Assembly (NCBI RefSeq): GCF_003864415.1
Contig: NZ_BFFP01000025.1
Span: forward strand, 1 to 39,354
Direction of reading: 5' to 3'
Length of the DNA: 39,354 bases
From: Ligilactobacillus salitolerans
GTDB lineage: Bacteria > Bacillota > Bacilli > Lactobacillales > Lactobacillaceae
Shown: positions 33,667 to 39,354 of the stretch, in pieces
Layout: every line of letters starts with the position of its first letter
Numbering within the stretch: position 1 is the stretch's first letter
The notes under the pieces: model-generated
What the model saw: only the letters and a program-made list of their open reading frames with translations
What the model was told of the DNA's origin: nothing
The model's database searches: none
Translations under genes and position numbers: made by a program

Positions 33667-34863
33667 ATGAAATTAGCACAACGAGTTCAAACGCTGGAAC
33701 CGTCAGCAACGATCGCACTCTCTGATCAAGCCAAAAAGTTACAGGCGCAAGGGGTCGATGTTGTTAATTTAACGGCTGGAGAGCCTGATTTTCCGACACC
33801 TCTAGCAATCAAGCAAGCGGCGATCGAGTCGATCCAAAGCGGCCAAGCGGACTCATATACCGCTGCTGCAGGGATATTACCTTTACGCCAAGCACTTGCA
33901 GATAAAATCAATCAGCAGTATCGCACAGAGGTAACTGCGGCTGATGTCGCGATCACCACAGGAGCGAAGTTTGCTTTGTATTTAGTCAGTCAGGTTTTAC
34001 TTGACCCTAATGATGAAGTTTTGATCCCTGTCCCTTATTGGGTCAGTTATAGCGAGCAGGTCAAGTTGGCAGGAGGAGTTCCGGTTTTTGTTGTTCCAAC
34101 AAGCCGGGATAATAAAGTCTCAGTTGCCGATCTGAAAGCTCATGCAACAGAAAAAACCAGAGCACTCATCATTAACTCACCGCAAAATCCATCAGGATCA
34201 GTTTATTCAAAAGATGAGCTGGTCCAGATCGGGCAGTGGGCGGTGGAAAATGGGATCACGCTGATTACAGATGATATCTACCGTGACCTGATTTATAATC
34301 AGACTGAATTTCATTCTCTGTTTGAATTTGCGGGCAAGATCCGCGAACAAACGATCCTGATCAGCGGTTTTTCCAAAACTTATGCTATGACTGGTTGGCG
34401 CGTGGGCTTTATTGCCGGACCGGGAGAATTTATGCAAAAAATTTCTGCTTTGCTTAGCCAGACTACCAGCAATTTAACGGTCTCCAGCCAATATGCGGCT
34501 TTAGCTGCATTGAGTTTGCCGAACAGTGAGATCGAAAAAATGCGCGGGGATTACGAGCAGCGATTGAATCATTTTTACCCAGAATTCAAAGCACTGCCTG
34601 GTTTCAGTTTTCCTGTTAAACCGCAGGGGGCGTTCTATTTATTCCCGGATGTGACTGAAGCTTTAAGCCTATGTCAGATCGAGACTACGGCAGAATTTGC
34701 CCGTCGTTTGTTAGATGAAGTTCATGTTGCTGTTGTACCGGGTGAAGCCTTTGGGCAGCCTGGATCACTGCGCTTGAGTTATGCTGCTGCATCCGAAAGC
34801 TTAGAAAAAGGTGTCCAGCGGATCAATAAATTTATGAGAGTACATACGCAGGAGGAAAAGTAA
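33667..34863 (+). CDS. aspB: Aspartate aminotransferase, class I
   Basis: AspB is a PLP aminotransferase that interconverts aspartate and oxaloacetate with glutamate and 2-oxoglutarate. The product is 398 residues. The PLP lysine is Lys237 in SGFSKTYAMTGWRVG. NLTAGEPDFPTP, NSPQNPSG and LRLSYAA are further landmarks of the subgroup Ib family. ATG 33667 follows AAGGAGGG; an open extension upstream overlaps ypmB and is not real. It ends immediately before asnS, the same pairing as in Bacillus; aspartate is also a precursor of the asparagine used by AsnS. Confidence 0.94.
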   Translation: MKLAQRVQTLEPSATIALSDQAKKLQAQGVDVVNLTAGEPDFPTPLAIKQAAIESIQSGQADSYTAAAGILPLRQALADKINQQYRTEVTAADVAITTGAKFALYLVSQVLLDPNDEVLIPVPYWVSYSEQVKLAGGVPVFVVPTSRDNKVSVADLKAHATEKTRALIINSPQNPSGSVYSKDELVQIGQWAVENGITLITDDIYRDLIYNQTEFHSLFEFAGKIREQTILISGFSKTYAMTGWRVGFIAGPGEFMQKISALLSQTTSNLTVSSQYAALAALSLPNSEIEKMRGDYEQRLNHFYPEFKALPGFSFPVKPQGAFYLFPDVTEALSLCQIETTAEFARRLLDEVHVAVVPGEAFGQPGSLRLSYAAASESLEKGVQRINKFMRVHTQEEK

Positions 34864-36165
34864 GTGGAAACAATTAGTATTATCGATGCCAAAAAATACG
34901 TGGATCAGAAAGTCAAAATCGGTGTCTGGCTGACTAATAAACGTTCGAGCGGCAAGATCGCATTCTTGCAGTTGCGCGATGGTTCGGCATACTTTCAAGG
35001 GGTAGTTGTTAAAAGCAACGTCTCGGCGGAAGTATTTGCATTAGCGAAAGAAGTCAAGCAGGAGACAAGTCTTTACGTCATTGGGACGATCCATGAAGAC
35101 GCTCGTTCACATTTCGGTTATGAAATTGAAATTGAGGATTTAACCGTGGTCGGTGAAAGTGAAGATTATCCGATTTCTCCTAAAGAGCATGGAACTGACT
35201 TTTTAATGGATCATCGTCATTTATGGCTCCGTTCTCAGAAACAGTTTGCTAATATGCAAGTTAGAAATGAAATCACGCGCGCAACCTTTGAATTCTTCAA
35301 CCAGGAAGGATTCATCAAGTTTGATGCTCCGATCTTGACTGGCAGTGCTCCAGAAGGAACGACTGAGCTTTTTCATACAGAGTATTTTGATAAGGACGCT
35401 TATCTTTCACAGTCAGGTCAATTGTATGCGGAAGCAGGGGCAATGGCTTACGGCAAGGTCTTTACTTTCGGGCCGACTTTCCGCGCGGAGAAGTCTAAGA
35501 CTCGCAGACATTTGATCGAATTCTGGATGATCGAGCCGGAAATGGCATTCATGCATCAAGAAGAAAGTTTGGAGTTGCAGGAACGTTATATTGCCTATCT
35601 GGTTCAAAATGTTTTGGATCACTGTGACTATGCTCTGACCATTTTAGGTCGAGATAAGGAATTGCTGCAAAGTTATACTAAGCTGCCTTATCCTCGTATC
35701 TCCTATGATGAAGCCGTAAAACTGCTGCAGGATTCAGGTGAATTTGGCGACATTGAATGGGGTGCTGATTTTGGGTCTCCTGAAGAGACTTACCTAGCTA
35801 ATCACTTTAATCAACCAGTTTTCGTGGTCAACTATCCTAAAGCAATTAAGCCGTTTTATATGAAGCCGCACCCAACACGGGAAGATCTCGTGATTTGTGC
35901 CGATTTGTTGGCTCCAGAGGGTTATGGTGAGATTATTGGCGGTTCTGAGCGTGCAACTGATCCTGAGTATCTCAAAACACAGATCAAACAAGCCGGCTTA
36001 AATGAAGATGATTATCAGTGGTACCTTGATTTGCGTCGTTATGGCAGTGTCCCGCATTCCGGGTTTGGTCTTGGATTAGAGCGGATGGTGACCTGGGTCA
36101 CCGGCGAAAGCCATATTCGTGAAGCAATTCCGTTCCCACGGATGCTTAACCGAATCTATCCGTAA
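34864..36165 (+). CDS. asnS: Asparaginyl-tRNA synthetase
   Basis: AsnS is a class IIb aminoacyl-tRNA synthetase that charges tRNA-Asn. The 433-residue protein has an N-terminal OB anticodon-binding domain (about 1-110, including [17 protein letters not shown]). The class II core carries motif 2 in [28 protein letters not shown] and motif 3 in FGLGLERMV. The start is GTG at 34864, directly after the aspB stop and nine bases after GGAGG. A strong terminator follows the gene; beyond it lies the TnpB element. Confidence 0.97.
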   Translation: METISIIDAKKYVDQKVKIGVWLTNKRSSGKIAFLQLRDGSAYFQGVVVKSNVSAEVFALAKEVKQETSLYVIGTIHEDARSHFGYEIEIEDLTVVGESEDYPISPKEHGTDFLMDHRHLWLRSQKQFANMQVRNEITRATFEFFNQEGFIKFDAPILTGSAPEGTTELFHTEYFDKDAYLSQSGQLYAEAGAMAYGKVFTFGPTFRAEKSKTRRHLIEFWMIEPEMAFMHQEESLELQERYIAYLVQNVLDHCDYALTILGRDKELLQSYTKLPYPRISYDEAVKLLQDSGEFGDIEWGADFGSPEETYLANHFNQPVFVVNYPKAIKPFYMKPHPTREDLVICADLLAPEGYGEIIGGSERATDPEYLKTQIKQAGLNEDDYQWYLDLRRYGSVPHSGFGLGLERMVTWVTGESHIREAIPFPRMLNRIYP

Positions 36166-36170
36166 AAAGA

Positions 36171-36201
36171 AAAGGAATGGGTCTGATCCCATTCCTTTTT
36201 T
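36171..36201 (+). terminator. Terminator after asnS
   Basis: AAAGGAATGGG (36171-36181) and CCCATTCCTTT (36188-36198) form an 11-base-pair stem with a TCTGAT loop, followed by T. It separates asnS from the inserted element and from dnaD. Confidence 0.93.
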
Positions 36202-36278
36202 GCATGAAGTGAGTGATGAGCCATCCTTTCAGGTTGGTACTTAAGCGCGAATGATTTAATTAAAAACAGCGCAGAAAT

Positions 36279-36298
36279 CCCGTGACTTTAGTCATGGG
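36279..36298 (+). repeat. Left-end hairpin of the IS605-type element
   Basis: CCCGTGAC (36279-36286) pairs with GTCATGGG (36291-36298), one G-T pair, around TTTA. Hairpins of this kind are bound by TnpA in IS200/IS605 elements. Confidence 0.75.
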
Positions 36299-36399
36299 TT
36301 GAATGCGCCCCTTCTGTGCGGTGAAGCACACCTATTTTTGCATTGTATCGTTGGTTTTCAAATTACACCGTTTTTTTGTGACGAAATCTTCGCTGATAT

Positions 36400-36449
36400 T
36401 GTTCCTAGGGAACATATGTTTTGATATTTGTACCTGGTTCATATATAAT
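36400..36449 (+). promoter_or_regulatory. tnpB promoter with an upstream palindrome
   Basis: TTGATA (36421-36426) and TATAAT (36444-36449) are 17 bases apart, a near-consensus promoter. Six bases upstream of the -35 is a perfect 15-base palindrome, TGTTCC-TAG-GGAACA (36400-36414), which looks like an operator. Confidence 0.65.
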
Positions 36450-36482
36450 ATATTTAGTAATTTATGGAAGCAGGTGAAAATA

Positions 36483-37739
36483 GTGGCAAAGTTGAGCATG
36501 AAAAAACTGCCGTATCATTATGGCTTAAAAGTGCGTTGTTATCCGTCTAGTCAACAAAAGGCAATTATCAAGCGCAACAGTGACGCTAGTCGTTTTGTCT
36601 ACAATGAACTAGTGGCGATCAGCCGTGAGTTATATGAGTTAAAGCGAATTAAGTTACCAATCGATACGGTCCAACAACGAATTCACCAACTTGAACAGCG
36701 TAAAAAGTCGACCAAGAACATCAGTGATGAGCACTTGTTTTTATGCCATAAAGATATTGACAGCTTGAGTTTAGCGAATGCCAAACAAAACTACGCTAAA
36801 GCATGGAAAGCTTTTCGTAAAGTGCACCGGAGTGGAGTCCCTGTCTTTCACAAGAAAAATTATACTTGGAAGTATCAGACTAATGCCCAATACAGCAGCA
36901 AAGCCAGTCGACCGTCTTTGCTAAATGGCACCGTCAAGTTTCTGGGCCGTAACCACGCTAAATTACCTAAGCTTGGTGTCATCAGAACTAGCGCAATCCG
37001 GAGTAAAATTTGGAAGATGCGTGAAGTGGTCAGAATTGGCACAGTGACGGTCACTAAAGACAGTGCTGACTGCTTTTATTTGAGTTTCCAATTAGGTTCA
37101 ACCCAACCTTTTATCGGGGCGGTGACCTTTAACAACGAAAAACTGGGTGTTGATCTGAATACGGAAAATTTTTTGACTGACAGTAATGGCGCAATTGTTG
37201 CCAACCCTCGTTATTATCGCAAAGTACTCAAACAGCTTAACCAGCAAAAGCGTAAACTCTCACGCCGACAGCTACGGGCCAAGAAAGAACACCGCCCCTT
37301 GCGTGAAGCTAAAAATTATCAAAAACAACGACTGCTCGTAGCTAAAATGCAAGTCAAAGTAGCACATCAACGACTGAACTTCCTACATAATTTGACAACT
37401 GAATTGGTCAAGAACCACGACTTCTTGGTTGCCGAAGAGTTAAGAAGCAAAAATCTGTTGAAGAATCATGCGCTTGCCTTATCGATCAGTGATGCTGGTT
37501 GGCGATTGTTTTTACAGCAACTGCAAAACAAAGCTGAACTTTATGGCAAGACTTTTGTGGCAGTCGATCCACGCAACACTACGCAGACATGCTCAAAGTG
37601 TGGTTACTTGTTGTCAGGAAGTAACAAACTGACCTTGAAGGACAGAACCTGGCAGTGCCCACAATGTCACACCAAACATCAACGAGATCATAATGCAGCC
37701 AAGAATATTTTGGTAAAAGGAATCGATCAATTAGCGTAA
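36483..37739 (+). CDS. tnpB: TnpB, RNA-guided endonuclease of IS605-type elements
   Basis: TnpB proteins are RuvC-type nucleases, ancestors of Cas12, that use a right-end RNA (omega RNA) to cut DNA beside a target-adjacent motif. The 418-residue protein has an N-terminal helix-turn-helix-like region (LKVRCYPSSQQKAIIKRNSDASRFVYNE). Its RuvC core is complete: Asp224 (GVDLN), Glu318 (VAEEL) and Asp402 (QRDHNAAKN). The zinc finger has Cys370, Cys373, Cys392 and Cys395. I start it at GTG 36483, seven bases after GCAGGT; the frame is open upstream to 36303 but covers the promoter. It appears intact and possibly active. Confidence 0.9.
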   Translation: MAKLSMKKLPYHYGLKVRCYPSSQQKAIIKRNSDASRFVYNELVAISRELYELKRIKLPIDTVQQRIHQLEQRKKSTKNISDEHLFLCHKDIDSLSLANAKQNYAKAWKAFRKVHRSGVPVFHKKNYTWKYQTNAQYSSKASRPSLLNGTVKFLGRNHAKLPKLGVIRTSAIRSKIWKMREVVRIGTVTVTKDSADCFYLSFQLGSTQPFIGAVTFNNEKLGVDLNTENFLTDSNGAIVANPRYYRKVLKQLNQQKRKLSRRQLRAKKEHRPLREAKNYQKQRLLVAKMQVKVAHQRLNFLHNLTTELVKNHDFLVAEELRSKNLLKNHALALSISDAGWRLFLQQLQNKAELYGKTFVAVDPRNTTQTCSKCGYLLSGSNKLTLKDRTWQCPQCHTKHQRDHNAAKNILVKGIDQLA

Positions 37740-37917
37740 AAAATATAAAAAGCCCCTTGGCAACTTGGGGGCTCAATGCACTTGGTAATTAGCATGTCAG
37801 ACGGCTTAACGACTTCGGTCCATAAGGCGCAGTGCTGTATCTAGTGAAATTGCAGCAGGCACTCGATGAGTACTAACGACTACAAGCCACGGGTTTTAAC
37901 CCGTGGTAGTTGACAAT
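37740..37917 (+). ncRNA. Putative omega RNA region at the right end of the TnpB element
   Basis: The roughly 180 bases from the tnpB stop to the right end are expected to form the scaffold of the omega RNA, produced from the tnpB transcript. A hairpin AGCCCC with GGGGCT lies at 37751-37773 and the right-end palindrome at 37887-37906. The guide part would be the first 16-20 bases beyond the element, about 37918-37936. Position and family knowledge support this; there is no direct evidence of expression. Confidence 0.55.
37887..37906 (+). repeat. Right-end palindrome of the IS605-type element
   Basis: CCACGGGTT and AACCCGTGG pair perfectly around TT. The CCCGTG core is also found in the left-end hairpin, as expected for paired ends. 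A TTGACA follows at 37910-37915, pointing outwards to dnaD. Confidence 0.8.
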
Positions 37918-37951
37918 GGGGTCAGAAATTAGTTTGGAAGGAGAAGGTTGA

Positions 37952-38689
37952 ATGGAACAGATTTTTGCACAGTATATTAAAGAGGGGCAAATGACCGTTT
38001 CCAATATGGTCTTACGCAATTACTCCAAGTTAGGTTTAACCAGCGATGAATTTATTTTGTTCTTGCAGATCTCGAGTTGTTTGCAAAGCGGCAAAGATTT
38101 TCCTGACTTGGATGAGATCGGACACCGGATGGGGATCAAAAATACGGAAGTCTATGATTTAGTCCATCAATTGCTAGCTAAAAAACTTTTGACACTTGTA
38201 CCTGTCAGTGATGCTTCTGGCAAACAGCATGACCGGTATAGTTTTGAACTGCTCTATCGCAAGCTGAGCGCCTTGTTGGAAAAACAGGGCGAAACAAAAA
38301 AAGATATTAATGAACAGATGCAAAGAGAACAGGTCTACAATCAAATTGAAGAGGAGTTTGGCCACCCGCTGTCTCCAATTGAAATGGAAACGATCGATTC
38401 TTGGCTAAAACATGATCACTATTCAGCCGAGCTCATTAGCGCAGCTTTAAGAGAGGCTGTTTTGGGCAGAGCGTATAGTTTAAAATATATGGACAAAGTT
38501 TTATTGAATTGGGAAAAACACAATATTAAGTCAGCGGCGGACGTTGAGGCTTTGCAGAGTAAGCGGCGCAAAGACCAAGGCGACGACGATGGCCAGGGGC
38601 AAGCGAAAAAGCGTGGTCAGGCTAATCAGCCGCATATCCCGCTGTATCAATGGTCACAGCGATCGGACTCTAAGTTGAAAGGCAAATGA
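37952..38689 (+). CDS. dnaD: DNA replication initiation protein DnaD
   Basis: DnaD works with DnaA, DnaB and DnaI to load the helicase at the origin and at PriA-dependent restart sites in low-GC Firmicutes. The 245-residue protein has the N-terminal winged-helix domain (VLRNYSKLGLTSDEFILFLQI). A helical C-terminal domain ends with the family motif YSLKYMDKVLLNWEKHNIKS, and a basic, disordered tail follows. AAGGAG is eight bases before the ATG. Its place between asnS and nth is conserved, but here the TnpB element sits just upstream, so its promoter is unclear. Confidence 0.94.
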   Translation: MEQIFAQYIKEGQMTVSNMVLRNYSKLGLTSDEFILFLQISSCLQSGKDFPDLDEIGHRMGIKNTEVYDLVHQLLAKKLLTLVPVSDASGKQHDRYSFELLYRKLSALLEKQGETKKDINEQMQREQVYNQIEEEFGHPLSPIEMETIDSWLKHDHYSAELISAALREAVLGRAYSLKYMDKVLLNWEKHNIKSAADVEALQSKRRKDQGDDDGQGQAKKRGQANQPHIPLYQWSQRSDSKLKGK

Positions 38690-38691
38690 AG

Positions 38692-39354
38692 ATGGAGCAA
38701 GAAAGTGCAAATGAATTATTATCTAATGAGCAAACCTTGCTGGCAGTGCAGGTCATGGGCAGGATGTTTCTAGATGCCAAAACGACCCTTCAAGCTGATT
38801 CCAAATTTCATTTTTTGTTGGCAGTGATTTTAAGTGCCCAAGCAACGGATCGCGCGGTCAATCTGGCGACTCCAGCACTTTTTGCCCAGTATCCGCGCCC
38901 GCAAGATCTAGCCCGTGCTGTTCCAGCAGAGGTTCAGAAGTTCATTCAAAATTTAGGCTTGTCTGCACGCAAAGCACAATATTTGGTAGGCTGTGCGCAA
39001 AAATTAGTCTCCGACTTTGGCGGGGAAGTACCAGCTGACCAAGCGCAGCTGGAATCCTTGCCAGGAGTTGGGCGTAAGACCGCCGATGTTGTTTTAGCAG
39101 AATGTTTTGGTCAGCCGCGGATCGCGGTTGATACACATGTTAGTCGAGTTGCACGGCGCCTGCAAATCGTGCCCGCCAAAGCTTCCGTGGTTCAAATTGA
39201 AAAAATATTGATGAGTAAATTGCCGCAGAACTATTGGATTCGTGCGCATCATCTGCTGATATTCTGGGGCCGTTATCAGTGTTTAGCGAGAAAACCTAAG
39301 TGTGATCACTGTCCTTTGTTGAAAGTCTGTCAATATGGAAGATCACACTTGTTA
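38692..39354 (+). CDS. nth: Endonuclease III (runs off the right edge)
   Basis: Nth is a DNA glycosylase/AP lyase that removes oxidised pyrimidines. 221 codons are visible and no stop is reached. The helix-hairpin-helix LPGVGRKTADVVLAE carries catalytic Lys129, and the catalytic Asp is Asp147 in AVDTHVSR. The [4Fe-4S] cluster is present as Cys197, Cys204, Cys207 and Cys213 with the standard 6-2-5 spacing. Only the last few residues can be missing. ATG 38692 gives good spacing from AAAGG; ATG 38686, overlapping the dnaD stop as ATGA, is the alternative. It is coupled with dnaD, as in Bacillus. Confidence 0.95.
   Translation, partial: MEQESANELLSNEQTLLAVQVMGRMFLDAKTTLQADSKFHFLLAVILSAQATDRAVNLATPALFAQYPRPQDLARAVPAEVQKFIQNLGLSARKAQYLVGCAQKLVSDFGGEVPADQAQLESLPGVGRKTADVVLAECFGQPRIAVDTHVSRVARRLQIVPAKASVVQIEKILMSKLPQNYWIRAHHLLIFWGRYQCLARKPKCDHCPLLKVCQYGRSHLL

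Larger units (their letters stand above)
36261..37917 (+). mobile_element. IS200/IS605-type element carrying only tnpB (IS1341-like)
   Basis: The element lies between asnS and dnaD, which are adjacent in Bacillus. It has subterminal imperfect-palindrome hairpins near both ends, as in single-strand transposing IS605 elements, and one gene, tnpB. There is no tnpA (HUH Y1 transposase), so movement would need a helper. The boundaries are inferred: the left end just after TTTAAT (36255-36260) and the right end about 10 bases after the right hairpin, each uncertain by several bases. Confidence 0.75.

Noticed and set aside
36303-36482. N-terminal extension of TnpB by 60 codons
   Set aside because: It covers the palindrome and a near-consensus promoter, has no family similarity, and GTG 36483 has a proper ribosome binding site.
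36261-37917. Complete IS605 element with tnpA
   Set aside because: No HUH Y1 transposase frame is present on either strand between asnS and dnaD.
1-39354. CRISPR array, prophage or known defence island
   Set aside because: No regularly spaced direct repeats, phage structural genes, restriction-modification or toxin-antitoxin genes were seen; the content is core chromosomal.

Overview
The window is chromosomal DNA from a low-to-moderate GC Firmicute, almost certainly a lactic acid bacterium of the Lactobacillaceae. Three things point there: a complete mevalonate pathway operon (mvk-mvaD-mvaK2-fni), a D-lactate dehydrogenase together with a C69 dipeptidase (PepD), and gene order that follows the Bacillus/Lactobacillus backbone. 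Nearly everything is conserved housekeeping. The one clear accessory insertion is a TnpB-only IS200/IS605-type element between asnS and dnaD.

Layout, left half. Positions 1-1336 hold the start of an unidentified minus-strand gene, a small hypothetical protein, a tRNA-Arg(UCU) gene with its promoter and terminator, and non-coding DNA. From 1337 to 2489 is the rplU-prp-rpmA operon with a structured leader. From 2576 to 11749 runs pepQ-efp-asp23-nusB, then folD-xseA-xseB-ispA-tlyA-argR-recN. This is the Bacillus order, except that dxs is absent between ispA and tlyA. lexA (minus) and ynzC (plus) diverge at about 12.5 kb around a Cheo-box-like site. yneF, a plsC-type acyltransferase, a TrmN6-like methyltransferase, a GIY-YIG protein and ldhD follow. 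rpsB-tsf (16.2-18.1 kb) has a strong promoter, a folded leader and an intercistronic attenuator.

Layout, right half. pepD and an RNase J-like metallo-beta-lactamase-fold protein with degraded metal ligands lie on the minus strand (18.2-20.7 kb). lysA, a YitV-type hydrolase, a YitW/DUF59 protein, an orphan MacB/FtsX-like membrane protein and an RsmF-type methyltransferase follow on the plus strand. The mevalonate operon (25.9-30.0 kb, minus) diverges from dinG, and an unusual nested dyad lies between the two promoters. dinG-ypmB-aspB-asnS-[TnpB element]-dnaD-nth fills the end, and nth runs off the window.

How the genes fit together. The mevalonate operon makes IPP and DMAPP, which IspA condenses to farnesyl diphosphate; the missing dxs is therefore expected. 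Prp trims the L27 N-terminus encoded directly downstream of it. lexA, recN, xseAB, dinG and nth form a repair theme, and rplU, rpmA, efp, nusB, rpsB, tsf, asnS, tlyA, rsmF and trmN6 a translation theme. No CRISPR array, prophage, or defence system of a recognised type was seen. The least explained items are the degenerate MBL-fold protein, the orphan MacB-like protein, the dyad between the mva and dinG promoters, the TnpB element with its putative guide RNA, and a window-wide preference for ATC after codons ending in G. All promoters, terminators and RNA structures were found by eye and none has been folded computationally.
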